Below, one piece after another: positions 32,701 to 41,136 of a DNA stretch of 46,288 bases. The first letter of the stretch is position 1, and the number at the start of each line of letters is the position of its first letter. Location of the stretch: positions 1 to 46,288 of the forward strand of contig JAUNMP010000011.1 in assembly GCA_030537465.1 (NCBI GenBank), read 5' to 3'. The notes beneath the pieces are model-generated. The model was not told the DNA's origin and did not search any database. It was given only the letters and a program-made list of their open reading frames with translations. Made by a program: the position numbers and the translations under genes. The stretch comes from a bacterium. GTDB lineage: Bacteria; Verrucomicrobiota; Kiritimatiellia; RFP12; UBA1067.

Positions 32701-33116
32701 TGGTCAAGTCGGGCGTGGCGGACATGAAACTCTACCAACCCAACTTCAACACGGGTTCGTGGATCCTCAATGCCGGTACGACCACGCTGCTTGACTCGCC
32801 GGTCCAGGGAGCGCAGTGGGGCGGCAGCGACTACCACGGCACATTCGGCGCGTCGACCAACATCGTCGTCGGTTCGGGGGCCTCTCTCGCATTCAGCACC
32901 GCGCGTGCGGCTTTCGCGAAGGATGCGCGTCTGACAGTGGAGGCGGGCGGCAAGATTCAAATGGATGCCGACCAGGTGGTCGACTATCTGACCGTCGATG
33001 GGCGTGTGAAGAAGTCAGGAACCTATACGGCAGCGAAGAATCCAGACTTTGTGAGGGGCACGGGTACGCTGACCGTCCGTGTCGGTGATGGAGGAACGAT
33101 CCTTGTGTTCCGATGA
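29745..33116 (+). CDS. Giant exported protein with autotransporter-type beta-strand repeats
   Basis: 1,123 residues; signal peptide MGLNTSLFTPLCMGAMCVALGLS. The mature N-terminus ETLTWKGGSAGSLGTAANW recurs in spirit at residue ~570 (FFWTGATDTVWNTSTANW), marking two blocks. Autotransporter-associated (PATR-like) repeats are visible, e.g. KEDAGTWTINSP, VEVAQGTLLVNSAI and GGSGTIAAPVVFSAGARL. The composition is rich in G, T, V, N and A, as in a right-handed beta-helix. No C-terminal translocator barrel is seen; the end is GTLTVRVGDGGTILVFR. Such proteins are frequent in Kiritimatiellae-like genomes and are likely surface or secreted glycan-binding stalks; no enzymatic residues are evident. Confidence 0.78.
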   Translation: MGLNTSLFTPLCMGAMCVALGLSAETLTWKGGSAGSLGTAANWTPEQIPQDGDVLVFPNTVGAVTAVNDLAVTLGGLNLASTGAFVLNGTEPLRLNGLVTSSASIASSAKSYPSDRINCPVELVGNTHFNLTGVPAGVSNPSVAACRNLDIYGCVGGIGDLVVSNRVERGVSLRLYCQTNTYTGRTVLRSFGTNSGRNYAGISVMGSLTNGPSCLGMNRQIDIRGRFSFDVADMIVDRDFVLPWGDAAFQVNKSGGCITANSTISCPAGGTAQVLEFRNTSLTIDAYLSNVQIARNDTGWIYFTNPTNDIRNPNLAILEGAFVAKKLAPRGLPSSLGSVYTKITLGKSSASTSAGLGYNGDEDATIDAPIKLDSLGFTGSAGARIDNLTAGTTLTVAGDIGVNATARPHQRLHLRGVGDGILSGNIEKGVHFVKEDAGTWTINSPTVATTGAVEVAQGTLLVNSAIADASSVTVAANATLGGSGTIAAPVVFSAGARLKAGPSPLVFTGAVSFPSTMTVDTSDVPAGAVRTVFTCSDAASQAALANVGFVPTDSGALATVENGALMIRRKGSFFWTGATDTVWNTSTANWRTEADESAVYVNEENAFFTDDATPADRCAVSVAEGVRAANITMGGTNDYSFAGAPFTVLGTLEKGGTGKLSLNVGLDAGLIHVTEGVFSAQANADFGTSPLSVESLGVHSLYPGKPIAGAISLGKRFVSNTVVTVSGQALAAENGGPVSLVPGSYGVNFETELRVTSPAVVTNRTLLCTSGGGRVMLRYRQTADTKQDFAWLGDIVCANEPMVYIHGPDNSAGGNLVIGELGRTVITGACALLSFRQGNANREIVVNSHIDVASRDGCELNVYARVRFMTPSNRWTSAFLNINSGTAILEANDALDSRRGLLMGTSDKGTATSHAYSVVDLNGHDQTVTHIYDDSVSSAPWSVSSPNSNCWQIIRSAAPATLTISDDKTETRLRFPHTQITGAVSVVKSGVADMKLYQPNFNTGSWILNAGTTTLLDSPVQGAQWGGSDYHGTFGASTNIVVGSGASLAFSTARAAFAKDARLTVEAGGKIQMDADQVVDYLTVDGRVKKSGTYTAAKNPDFVRGTGTLTVRVGDGGTILVFR

Positions 33117-33186
33117 TGGAGAATTGACTGTTTGGGTCTTATGAGTTCTTCAAAACGTTGAGATGATTTAACTGAAAGGACAAAAG

Positions 33187-34122
33187 ATGAAGATTACCGC
33201 ATTGTTTCCGATGATGATGTCCGTGACCGCGATGGCCGGGCTGGTCCAGATGCCCGAGACCTGCACGACGCCGGATGGCATGACGATCGATCCGCAGAAC
33301 CGCCTCGTGATCGCTGCGCCGAACAACAGCCGCAAGCAGCCGGGTGCGATTTTCCGCCTTGATGCGCCTGGCGGCAAGCCGTACAAGTGGTTCGACGTGG
33401 CGCCGCTCGCGGCATCTGGCTACTCCCAGCCGATGGGCGTGTGCTTCGGTCCCGAGGGCGAGCTCTACGTGTGCGACTGCCAGAAGAAGGGTCTTGGCCG
33501 TCTGCTTCGCTACACGTTCAAGGATGACAAGGTCGCCTCTTGCGAGACGATCGCCGAGGGGCTCCACAACGCGAACGGCGTGAAGTACTGGAAGGGCCGC
33601 CTCTACCTTACGCAGGCATTCCTCTACGACATCGCGCGCGGTGACGGCGCGGCGACGAGCGGCATCTACATGTTCAACGCGACGGATCGCAACGTCCGTG
33701 TGGGCAACACGCCCGCCGATGCCCAGTGCATCTTCTGCGACGTGACGCGCAATCCGAAGATCAAATGCGGACTGAACGGCGTCGCGATCGACTCGAAGGG
33801 TAATCTGTACACGGGCAACTATGGCGACGGCCGTGTGTGGAAGCTCGCGTTGGGCGAGGACGGGCGCGTCGTGAGCGCGGTCGAGGTCGTCCACCAGGAG
33901 GCGGGTGTTGTGACGCCGGACGGGTTCTGCGTCGACAAGGACGACAATCTCTACATCGCCGACATGTTCGGCAACCAGTCTGTGAAGGTTTCTCCGTGCG
34001 GCGCGGTGACGGTGCTCAAGAAGGACTGCTTCGTGCGTCCGAGCGAGCCCTGCGTGTGGCGCGGCAATGTGTACATCGCGAACTACGGCGCGACGACGCT
34101 GGACGAGTCTCCGCTCAAGTGA
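33187..34122 (+). CDS. SMP-30/gluconolactonase-like exported beta-propeller
   Basis: 311 residues; signal peptide MKITALFPMMMSVTAMAG. Propeller blades repeat the pattern PDGMTIDPQNRLVIA, QPMGVCFGPEGELYVCD, ANGVKYWKGRLYL, LNGVAIDSKGNLYTGNY and PDGFCVDKDDNLYIADM, as in SMP-30/gluconolactonase or NHL-type folds. The N/D residues of these loops are metal-ligand candidates. It may hydrolyse sugar lactones in the periplasm or serve as a binding protein. SD AAAGGACAAAAG. It is followed 10 bases later by the second DUF5696-like gene, so the two form an operon. Confidence 0.78.
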   Translation: MKITALFPMMMSVTAMAGLVQMPETCTTPDGMTIDPQNRLVIAAPNNSRKQPGAIFRLDAPGGKPYKWFDVAPLAASGYSQPMGVCFGPEGELYVCDCQKKGLGRLLRYTFKDDKVASCETIAEGLHNANGVKYWKGRLYLTQAFLYDIARGDGAATSGIYMFNATDRNVRVGNTPADAQCIFCDVTRNPKIKCGLNGVAIDSKGNLYTGNYGDGRVWKLALGEDGRVVSAVEVVHQEAGVVTPDGFCVDKDDNLYIADMFGNQSVKVSPCGAVTVLKKDCFVRPSEPCVWRGNVYIANYGATTLDESPLK

Positions 34123-34132
34123 GGTCTTTGAG

Positions 34133-35932
34133 ATGAAGTATGGAATCTGCTGCGCGTGGACGGTTCTGACCGCGCTTGCCGCTTCGGCGGCGACGATGAC
34201 GGTTGAAATCACGACTGCCGAGGGCAAGACGGAGCGGACCACGCATCCGCTGGAGGTCAAAGACGGCACGGCGCGGTTCGTCTGGCCGCGCAGCCAGGTT
34301 CCCGCCGGTGCGAAGAGCGTTGCGCTGAAGCCCGACTTCGCGATGGCGAAGACGGGCGAGGACGGCTACTGGGTGTTCCCCAACAACACGCTGGGACGCT
34401 TCACCCAGACAGAGGGGCGCGTGCGTGAAGGGTGGCACGTGTCCATGCCGATGTATGGCATGAAGACGCCGCGCGGGACCTTCTGCGCAATCGCGACGGG
34501 AATGCCGTATTCGCTTTCCCTCGTGGCGGAGGCGAAGAAGGGCGAATACTCCGTTTACGCGGTCTTCGATCGTCACATGGAAGATGTCTACGAGGACATC
34601 GCCGTCGAATACAGATTTCTGGAAGGGGACGATGCCGACTATTCGGGCATCGCCCGCAGCTACCGTGACTATCAGCTGAAGCGCGGTGCGTGCCGTCCGA
34701 TTTCCGCCCGTCTCAAGGATCAGCCGCTCCTTGAATACGCCGTTCGTCACCCCGAGGTGCGCATCCGCCAGGCCTGGAAGCCGGTGCCGAGCCCCGTGTT
34801 CGACCAGGTCACGCGCAACGAGCCGCCGGTGAAGCCGGTCGTCACGTTCGATCGCGTGAAGGAGATTGTGGACGAGTGCCTGCGCCAGGGCGTTGACGGC
34901 GCCGAATTCTGCCTTGTGGGGTGGAATGTGGGCGGACACGACGGACGTTTCCCGCAGATCTTCCCCGTGGAACCGACGCTGGGCGGCGAGGAGAAGCTCA
35001 AGGAGTGCGTGAAGTACGCTCAGGAGAAGGGCTATCAGATCGTCGGACACTCCTCGTTCCGCGACTGCTACATGATCGCAGATACGTGGGACAGCGAGTA
35101 CGTCGTGGAGAAGAATCCGGACGGAACACTCAAGCGGGGCAAGACGAGCTGGGGTGGTGGTCGCCTCTATACGATGTGCCCCCAGCGCGCCTATGAGCGG
35201 TTCTGCCCGAAGCAGTGCGCCGAGATGGCAACCTTGGGCTTCAAGGGGCTCTTCTATGTGGATGTGACGACCAGCCGGTCCCTGTTCCCATGCAATGATC
35301 CCCGGCATCGCCTCAACAATGGCCAGCGTGCCGTCTGGGAGGCGAACATCATGAATGAATTGCGCTCGACCTTCGGCGGAAGCGCGAGCGAGGGTGCCTT
35401 CGACTTCTGCATCGGGTCCGTGGACTCGGCGCTTACGATCCAGTGGGTGAAGCCGTTCGATCCGCCCAAGAGCAAGATGGTCGACGAATACATTCCCCTT
35501 TGGCAGCTCGTCTACCATGGCATCGTTGTTTCGACGCCGTTCCGCACGATGATCAACTGCACGGCGAATCCCGACAAGCGGTTCCTGTTAAAGCTGGCGG
35601 AGTTTGGGGGACGGCCGACGTACTACTGGCATTCCTGGTTCGTGACGGGGCGCCCGCCGTCAATGGGGACGATCGACCTCGAGGCGACGACGGACGAGAA
35701 AATGCGCCAGAGCGTGGCCTGGATGAAGCAGGGTTGCGACGAGTATGCGCGGCGCAGCGACCTCCAGTTCCAGTTCATGGAGCGGCATGAGGTTCTTTCG
35801 CCCGGTGTCGCCCGAATCACCTACGGCAATGGCGCGAAGATGCTGGTGAACTACACGGGGGCGGCTGTGACCGTGGAAGGTACCGAGATCCCGTCGATGG
35901 ACTACGTGGTGATTCGCGGGAAGGGGAACTGA
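34133..35932 (+). CDS. Exported DUF5696-like putative glycoside hydrolase (paralogue 2)
   Basis: 599 residues from ATG 34133 with signal peptide MKYGICCAWTVLTALAASA. It is a close paralogue of the gene at 14715-16505, with shared GYWVFPNNTLGRF, DDADYSGIARSYRDYQL, IRQAWKPVPSPV, FCLVGWNVGGHDGRFP, GYQIVGHSSFRD and FGGSASEGAFD. The candidate catalytic acids are at the same places (YVDVTTS, SEGA). A GAGGT SD-like sequence lies after the upstream stop. Specificity unknown. Two copies in one cluster suggest related substrates or division of labour. Confidence 0.7.
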   Translation: MKYGICCAWTVLTALAASAATMTVEITTAEGKTERTTHPLEVKDGTARFVWPRSQVPAGAKSVALKPDFAMAKTGEDGYWVFPNNTLGRFTQTEGRVREGWHVSMPMYGMKTPRGTFCAIATGMPYSLSLVAEAKKGEYSVYAVFDRHMEDVYEDIAVEYRFLEGDDADYSGIARSYRDYQLKRGACRPISARLKDQPLLEYAVRHPEVRIRQAWKPVPSPVFDQVTRNEPPVKPVVTFDRVKEIVDECLRQGVDGAEFCLVGWNVGGHDGRFPQIFPVEPTLGGEEKLKECVKYAQEKGYQIVGHSSFRDCYMIADTWDSEYVVEKNPDGTLKRGKTSWGGGRLYTMCPQRAYERFCPKQCAEMATLGFKGLFYVDVTTSRSLFPCNDPRHRLNNGQRAVWEANIMNELRSTFGGSASEGAFDFCIGSVDSALTIQWVKPFDPPKSKMVDEYIPLWQLVYHGIVVSTPFRTMINCTANPDKRFLLKLAEFGGRPTYYWHSWFVTGRPPSMGTIDLEATTDEKMRQSVAWMKQGCDEYARRSDLQFQFMERHEVLSPGVARITYGNGAKMLVNYTGAAVTVEGTEIPSMDYVVIRGKGN

Positions 35933-35934
35933 CC

Positions 35935-36744
35935 GTGAAGCGGGGAGCATTCCTGGAACTGCTGGCCGGTCTAGGCTGTCTGGCGGGTTGCCAGGTCGTC
36001 GAGCCTGTCTGGCAGGTCTTCACATCAGAAGCGGGCAAGGCGAACGACATGCTGCTGAGTCCGTTCCGCAGCCTCAAGATCATGAGCTGGAACATCCGGG
36101 CTGGTCTTGGCATGGACGGTGTACGGGACATCTCCCGCGCTGCGGTCGTCATCAAGGATGTCGGGGCCGACCTCGTCGCCGTTCAGGAGGTCGATCGGAA
36201 TACCCGTCGGTCTGGCGGTGTTGACCAGATTGCCGAACTCGAGAAGGGGACAGGCATGCTTGCGACTTGGTGCAAGGCGATTGACCACGACGGTGGGGAG
36301 TACGGTATCGCCCTGCTTTCCAGGTCCGCACCAATCGGCGTCCGTCGCATCGAATTGCCTCGGCTGGGCAATACGGAACAGCGGATGCTGCTTCTGGCGG
36401 AATTCCCGGAATTCCTCGTGGGCGTGACCCATCTTTCGCTCAATGCGGATGAACGTCTCGCCGCCGTTGGGGTCATTCGCGGTTATTTGAATCCGGAGAA
36501 GCCGTTCTTCCTTGCGGGAGACTGGAACGACGTACCTGGAAGCGAGACGCTCCATGAAATCCGCAAGTCATTTGCCGTCGTCTCAGGATTCGACAAGACG
36601 TTCCCCGCCCCTGAACCACGGTCGTGCATCGACTACATCGCCGTCTCGCGGCGCCATCGCGCCCGCTTTGAGCACGTCTCCCATGAGGTGCTGCCCCAGG
36701 CGGTGTTCTCCGACCATCGCCCTGTCGTGGTGACTCTGCGGTAG
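35935..36744 (+). CDS. Lipoprotein of the endonuclease/exonuclease/phosphatase (EEP) family
   Basis: 269 residues from GTG 35935, two bases after the previous stop. Lipobox LAGC (…GLGCLAGC) near residue 19, so probably membrane-anchored outside the cytoplasm. EEP motifs: MSWNIRAGLG, VAVQEVDRNTRRSGG (metal Glu), GVTHLSL, LAGDWNDVPGS, CIDYIAVSR and SDHRPVVV (catalytic His). The fold covers nucleases, sphingomyelinases and phosphoesterases; the substrate is not readable. Confidence 0.82.
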   Translation: MKRGAFLELLAGLGCLAGCQVVEPVWQVFTSEAGKANDMLLSPFRSLKIMSWNIRAGLGMDGVRDISRAAVVIKDVGADLVAVQEVDRNTRRSGGVDQIAELEKGTGMLATWCKAIDHDGGEYGIALLSRSAPIGVRRIELPRLGNTEQRMLLLAEFPEFLVGVTHLSLNADERLAAVGVIRGYLNPEKPFFLAGDWNDVPGSETLHEIRKSFAVVSGFDKTFPAPEPRSCIDYIAVSRRHRARFEHVSHEVLPQAVFSDHRPVVVTLR

Positions 36745-36756
36745 GCCTTCATTTAT

Positions 36757-36764
36757 GCTATACT
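36757..36764 (+). promoter_or_regulatory. Extended -10 promoter, probably leaderless transcript
   Basis: TGCTATACT (TATACT 36759-36764). The ATG of the LRR lipoprotein is at 36773, nine bases after the hexamer, leaving at most one or two bases of leader and no room for an SD. Confidence 0.5.
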
Positions 36765-36772
36765 ATCGCCCT

Positions 36773-37555
36773 ATGAAGAAGTCGCTTTTCATAATTGCCA
36801 CAGCGGCCTGTGCCGTGATGACGGGATGTTTTGACAATCGGGAGCGTCCGCAGGACGCCACACCGGTGACGTCGTTGGCTGCGTTGGCCGCCACGAACCG
36901 TGCGGAGGTCGTACGCCTCTATCTGCGAGGTGGCGCCGAGACACTGGTCGATGGTTCGTTCAAGGATCTTCCCGCCCTCCGGGAGCTCGACCTCTCCGAG
37001 CGAAAGCTCAAGACGATTCCCCTGGAAATCTTCACTTTGCCATCGCTGACGCGCCTCTGGTTTGCCCGTAACGAGCTCGCCCAGATTCCAGCCGAAGTCG
37101 CCAAGATGCCAGCGCTCCAGTATCTCAATCTGGACGGCAACAAGCTCACGGTCGTGCCCGAGTCGCTGGGAGATGCCGCGAAACTGCGTTATCTTCGCCT
37201 CAACGAGAATCAAATCGCCGATTTCCCGGCCGCCCTTGGCAAGTTGAAGGAACTGCGTCGGTTCTACGCCGTGCGCAACAAACTGACGGTTGTCCCGGCC
37301 TTCCTCAAGGAGTGTCCGTTCATAGAGGACGTCATCCTCGACAATAACGCAATCACCGAGGTTCCCGACTGGATGACGAAGATGCCCGCCCTGAAGAGCG
37401 TCTCGCTGACGGGATGTAAGATCGCGAAGCTGCCAGAGGACATCTCCGGGTGGCGGAAGCTCAATTCACTGTCTTTGGCAGGATGCCCGATTGCGGCCGA
37501 GGAGATGCAGCGGATTCGCAAGGCTTTGGGCGACGACGTCGCCGTGACATTCTAA
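36773..37555 (+). CDS. Leucine-rich-repeat lipoprotein
   Basis: 260 residues. Lipoprotein signal MKKSLFIIATAACAVMTGC. From about residue 65, roughly eight 23-residue leucine-rich repeats: LRELDLSERKLKTIP, LTRLWFARNELAQIP, LQYLNLDGNKLTVVP, LRYLRLNENQIADFP and so on, the bacterial type with L-x-x-L-x-L-x-x-N-x-L-x-x-I-P. Probably a binding protein anchored to the envelope; partner unknown. ATG 36773 was preferred to an in-frame ATG at 36755, which lies inside the promoter. Confidence 0.85.
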   Translation: MKKSLFIIATAACAVMTGCFDNRERPQDATPVTSLAALAATNRAEVVRLYLRGGAETLVDGSFKDLPALRELDLSERKLKTIPLEIFTLPSLTRLWFARNELAQIPAEVAKMPALQYLNLDGNKLTVVPESLGDAAKLRYLRLNENQIADFPAALGKLKELRRFYAVRNKLTVVPAFLKECPFIEDVILDNNAITEVPDWMTKMPALKSVSLTGCKIAKLPEDISGWRKLNSLSLAGCPIAAEEMQRIRKALGDDVAVTF

Positions 37556-37559
37556 GCTG

Positions 37560-38963
37560 ATGAAGGCCCAGGAACGGTTGAAGGACCTTGCGGAGGCGCC
37601 CCTGGGGCGCCTCCTTGTGCGTTTTTCCTGGCCGGCGCTCGTCTCGATGACGCTGAACGCGCTCTATTCGATCGTCGACCGCGTCTACATCGGCCAGGGA
37701 TGCGGCACGGACGCGATGGCGGGCTTGACGCTGGCGTTCCCGATCGTGATGTTCTTCGTCGCCGTTGGCGTGTTCGTCGGTGTGGGGCACTCGGCGCTCC
37801 TCTCCATCAAGCTCGGGGAGGGGAATCAGACGGCGTGTGAGCGGATTCTCGGCGAACTCGTAACGCTGAAGGTGGTTCTTTTCTTCGTTCTGCCTCCGCT
37901 TGTCTATCTCTTCCTGGATCCGATTCTTCGTTGGACGGGGGGGGAGGGGGTGACCCCGGAGGCGCTGGAACAGGCAAAGATCTATTTGCGGATCGTCCTC
38001 TTCTCTCATCTTTTCTCGCATCTGGCTTTTGGTCTCTCCGCGGCGATGCGCAGCGAAGGCGCGGTCGTCTCGTCCATGATGTGCATGGTGGTTGGATTTG
38101 GCACAAACCTGGTTCTCGACCCCTTGTTCATCTTCGGATTCAGAATGGGGGTGGCCGGAGCCGCCTGGGCCACATTGATTGCGATGTTGCTCTCTTGCCT
38201 GTGGGCTTTGGCCTATTATCGTCCAGGCCACAGCGCGGTGCGTCTACGCCTCAGTCGGCTCGGCGTCTATCGGGACGTGGTGCTGCGGGCCGCTGGAATC
38301 GGGCTGTCACCTGCCTTGCAGCAGTTGATGGGAAGCCTGGTGAACATCTCGCTGCAGATGGCGCTGGCGAAGTGGGCGGCCGATCAGGATGAGGCCACGC
38401 GGCAGATTGCGGCGCTGGGGATCTTCCAGATGGTGATGATGCTGTTCTTCATGCCGGTGCTGGGGGTTCAACAGGGGCTTTCTCCGATTCTAGGTTTCAA
38501 CTGGGGGGCTAGGGGGTACGCTCGGGTGCGCAGTACGCTGTTGATGGGGTTGGCGATTACGACGGTGCTTGTCTCGTTTACGGCTCTGGTCCAGGTGGTC
38601 TGTCCAGAATCCATCGCGCGGATCTTCACCGACGGCTCGGACCTGACATTCGTTCAATTGACCGGTCGGAACCTGCGCATCGGCAACTGCATGCTGTGGT
38701 GCATCGCCGTCAACGTCGTAGCGACGACCTACTTCCAGTCCATTGGCCATCCCTGGACGGCGACATTCCTCTCCATTCTCAGGCAATTCCTCATTCTCAT
38801 TCCCTGCATCTGGATCCTGCCGCACTTCTTCGGAAACCACCTGCAGGCCGTCTGGCTGGCGCTCCCCATCTCGGATGTTCTCTGTCAATTGGCCACTCTG
38901 CCGCCTCTCTTTTCGCATCTCCGCTTCCTGCGAAAGGCGTCGGAAGGACGGTCTCGGGACTGA
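37560..38963 (+). CDS. MATE-family efflux transporter
   Basis: 467 residues, about twelve transmembrane segments in two halves (LLVRFSWPALVSMTLNALYS, VYIGQGCGTDAMAGLTLAFP; second half starting GIGLSPALQQLMGSLVNISL). Fits MATE/NorM-like Na+- or H+-coupled drug and metabolite exporters. The ATG lies 4 bases after the LRR gene stop. The DNA contains an eight-G run within TGGACGGGGGGGGA (around 37937), a possible slippage site inside the coding region. Confidence 0.88.
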   Translation: MKAQERLKDLAEAPLGRLLVRFSWPALVSMTLNALYSIVDRVYIGQGCGTDAMAGLTLAFPIVMFFVAVGVFVGVGHSALLSIKLGEGNQTACERILGELVTLKVVLFFVLPPLVYLFLDPILRWTGGEGVTPEALEQAKIYLRIVLFSHLFSHLAFGLSAAMRSEGAVVSSMMCMVVGFGTNLVLDPLFIFGFRMGVAGAAWATLIAMLLSCLWALAYYRPGHSAVRLRLSRLGVYRDVVLRAAGIGLSPALQQLMGSLVNISLQMALAKWAADQDEATRQIAALGIFQMVMMLFFMPVLGVQQGLSPILGFNWGARGYARVRSTLLMGLAITTVLVSFTALVQVVCPESIARIFTDGSDLTFVQLTGRNLRIGNCMLWCIAVNVVATTYFQSIGHPWTATFLSILRQFLILIPCIWILPHFFGNHLQAVWLALPISDVLCQLATLPPLFSHLRFLRKASEGRSRD

Positions 38964-38965
38964 TT

Positions 38966-38992
38966 TGCGACAATTCAAAAGAAAGTGTCGCA
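38966..38992. promoter_or_regulatory. Inverted repeat upstream of the fabD promoter
   Basis: TGCGACA (38966-38972), 13 bases, TGTCGCA (38986-38992): perfect 7-bp arms about 30 bases upstream of the fabD -10. It could be an operator or the end structure of the MATE transcript; no U-tract follows. Confidence 0.35.
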
Positions 38993-39018
38993 TCGTTCCC
39001 ACAGGGTGGAAGTTTTTT

Positions 39019-39026
39019 GATATAAT
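39019..39026 (+). promoter_or_regulatory. Extended -10 promoter of the fab genes
   Basis: TTGATATAAT with TATAAT at 39021-39026. Leader of about 27 bases with AAAAGGATTG before ATG 39061. No clear -35. Confidence 0.55.
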
Positions 39027-39060
39027 AACGCCGAATCAACCAACCCTAAAAGGATTGAAA

Positions 39061-39984
39061 ATGTCTGATTGCTGTGTATTCGCGGGCCAGGGGGCCCAGG
39101 TGCCTGGAATGGGCAAGGATTTCGCCGAGGCCGATGCCGAGGTGATGGCGCTGTTTGACAAGGCGAACGCTGTGCTTGGCTTCGACCTCAAGAAGGTCTG
39201 TTTTGAAGGGCCCGCCGAGGAGCTCACGAAGTCCAATATCTGCCAGCCCGCCATTTTCGTGACGAGCTATGCGGCCTACCTTACGCTTCAGAAGAAGCGT
39301 TCGACGCCGTTTGCCGCCGCCGCGGGTCTGTCTCTGGGCGAGTGGGGCGCGCTCTGCGCGGCCGGCGTCCTCGACTTTGACTCCACCCTGAAGGTGCTCG
39401 AGGCTCGTGGCCGCTATATGCAGGAGGCCTGTGAGGCCACGCCGAGCGGCATGATCGCCATCGTCGGTGCCTCGCCCGCCCAGCTGGACGAGCTCTGCGC
39501 GAAGACGGGCTGCACGCCCGCGAACATCAACTCCGCGGCACAGGTCGTCCTTTCGGGCGACAAGGACCAGATTGCCGCCGCCGCGACCACGGCGAAGGAG
39601 CTCGGCATCAAGCGCGCGATTCCGCTCGCGACCGCTGGCGCCTTTCATTCGAAGTTCATGATGCCCGCGCGCGAGAAGCTCGCGCCCGTCCTTGACGGCA
39701 TCACCTTCAGCGCTCCGAAGATTCCCGTGATCTCCAACGTGACGGGCAAGGCCCATTCGTCCGATCCGGGCGAGATCAAGGCTGTGATGCTCCGCCAGGT
39801 CACCGAGACGACGCGCTGGGCGGATGACATCGCCGCCGCGAAGGAACTCAGCTGCGACCGCTTCATCGAGTTCGGTCCGGGCAAGGTCCTCTCCGGTCTC
39901 ATCAAGAAGATTGACGTCGCGCTCACGACGCTCAACGTCGCCGATATGGCTTCGCTGGACGCCACGATTGCGGCCCTCGGCTAA
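39061..39984 (+). CDS. fabD: Malonyl-CoA:ACP transacylase FabD
   Basis: 307 residues. Moves malonyl from CoA to ACP to start fatty acid elongation. Motifs: VFAGQGAQVPGMG at the N-terminus, nucleophile S91 in GLSLGEWG (usual GHSLGE; the H is L here), and active-site H196 in GAFHSKF; the C-terminus FIEFGPGKVLSGLIKK is typical. SD AAAGG. fabG starts 25 bases later. Confidence 0.94.
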   Translation: MSDCCVFAGQGAQVPGMGKDFAEADAEVMALFDKANAVLGFDLKKVCFEGPAEELTKSNICQPAIFVTSYAAYLTLQKKRSTPFAAAAGLSLGEWGALCAAGVLDFDSTLKVLEARGRYMQEACEATPSGMIAIVGASPAQLDELCAKTGCTPANINSAAQVVLSGDKDQIAAAATTAKELGIKRAIPLATAGAFHSKFMMPAREKLAPVLDGITFSAPKIPVISNVTGKAHSSDPGEIKAVMLRQVTETTRWADDIAAAKELSCDRFIEFGPGKVLSGLIKKIDVALTTLNVADMASLDATIAALG

Positions 39985-40009
39985 TAACTAGTAAGCAAGG
40001 AGTCTTAAA

Positions 40010-40774
40010 ATGGGTAATCTTGAAGGCAAGGTCGCCATCGTCACGGGCGCTGGCCGTGGCATTGGCCAGCAGATCGCGAAGAAGCTCGCCGAGCAGGGAG
40101 CCAAGGTCGCGGTCGTGGATCTCAAGGCTGAGTGGTGCGAGGAGACCGTCGGTCTCGTCAAGGCCGCGGGGTCCGAGGCTATCGGGCTCGGCTGCAACGT
40201 CGCCGAAAGCGCCGATGTCGATGCGACGGTCAAGGCCGTCATCGCCCAGTTCGGCACGGTGGACATCATGGTCAACAACGCCGGCATCACGAAGGATGGC
40301 CTCCTGATGCGCATGAGCGACGAAGACTGGGATGCCGTGCTCAACGTCAACCTGAAGGGCACATTCCTCTTCACGCGCGCCGTGTCGCGTCCGATGATGA
40401 AGAACAAGGCCGCCGATGGTACGTCGGCAGGTGGTTCGATCATCAACATCGCGTCCGTCGTCGGCATCATGGGCAATGCCGGACAGGCCAACTACACGGC
40501 TTCGAAGGGTGGCGTGATCGCGCTCACGAAGACCACGGCCAAGGAACTCGGTTCCCGCAATGTGCGCTGCAACGCCGTCGCGCCGGGCTTCATCCAGTCC
40601 AAGATGACGGATGTGCTCCCCGAGGACGTCAAGAAGGCGTATATGGACACGATTCCGCTCAAGCGTTTTGGCACGGCCGAGGACATCGCCAAGTGCGTTG
40701 CGTTCCTCGCGGGGCCCGACGCGTCCTACATCACAGGTCAGATCATCTCCGTCAATGGCGGAATGATTGGTTGA
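40010..40774 (+). CDS. fabG: 3-oxoacyl-ACP reductase FabG
   Basis: 254 residues, short-chain dehydrogenase. NADP-binding VTGAGRGIGQQ, VNNAGITKDGLL, catalytic S149 (NIASVVG), Y162 and K166 (NYTASKG), and C-terminal YITGQIISVNGGM. Reduces beta-ketoacyl-ACP. SD AAGGAG. Second gene of the fabD-fabG-acpP group. Confidence 0.95.
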   Translation: MGNLEGKVAIVTGAGRGIGQQIAKKLAEQGAKVAVVDLKAEWCEETVGLVKAAGSEAIGLGCNVAESADVDATVKAVIAQFGTVDIMVNNAGITKDGLLMRMSDEDWDAVLNVNLKGTFLFTRAVSRPMMKNKAADGTSAGGSIINIASVVGIMGNAGQANYTASKGGVIALTKTTAKELGSRNVRCNAVAPGFIQSKMTDVLPEDVKKAYMDTIPLKRFGTAEDIAKCVAFLAGPDASYITGQIISVNGGMIG

Positions 40775-40813
40775 TTTTCCTTTTTTCCCCTCGCAATTGG
40801 GCGGGAAATTTAG

Positions 40814-40819
40814 TACAAT
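40814..40819 (+). promoter_or_regulatory. acpP promoter -10
   Basis: TACAAT at 40814-40819 between fabG and acpP, followed by a leader with AAAGGAG and ATG 40850. It would give ACP an extra independent transcript, as ACP is needed in excess. Confidence 0.45.
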
Positions 40820-40849
40820 GTCCACGTCAACACAAAGGAGACAAAGAAA

Positions 40850-41116
40850 ATGGCAGGTAAACTTGAAGATCGCGTGAGAGAGATTATCGTTGATCAGCTC
40901 GGTGTCAACGCTGAGCAGGTCACCATTGAGGCCTCGTTCATCGATGACCTCGGCGCGGATTCGCTTGACTCGGTCGAGCTCATCATGGCTTTCGAGGAAG
41001 AATTCGGTGCGGCGATTCCTGAAGAGGACGCTGAGAAGCTGACGACGGTTGGCGCGGTCATCGATTACCTCAAGAGCAAGGGCTACGGCGACGACGGCTC
41101 CGCTCCCGCGAAGTAA
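40850..41116 (+). CDS. acpP: Acyl carrier protein
   Basis: 88 residues, strongly acidic. Phosphopantetheine Ser38 in [20 protein letters not shown]-terminal [12 protein letters not shown] and C-terminal [13 protein letters not shown] match bacterial ACP helices. Strong SD AAAGGAG. Confidence 0.96.
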   Translation: MAGKLEDRVREIIVDQLGVNAEQVTIEASFIDDLGADSLDSVELIMAFEEEFGAAIPEEDAEKLTTVGAVIDYLKSKGYGDDGSAPAK

Positions 41117-41136
41117 GTAACGGACCTCCGTTCAGG

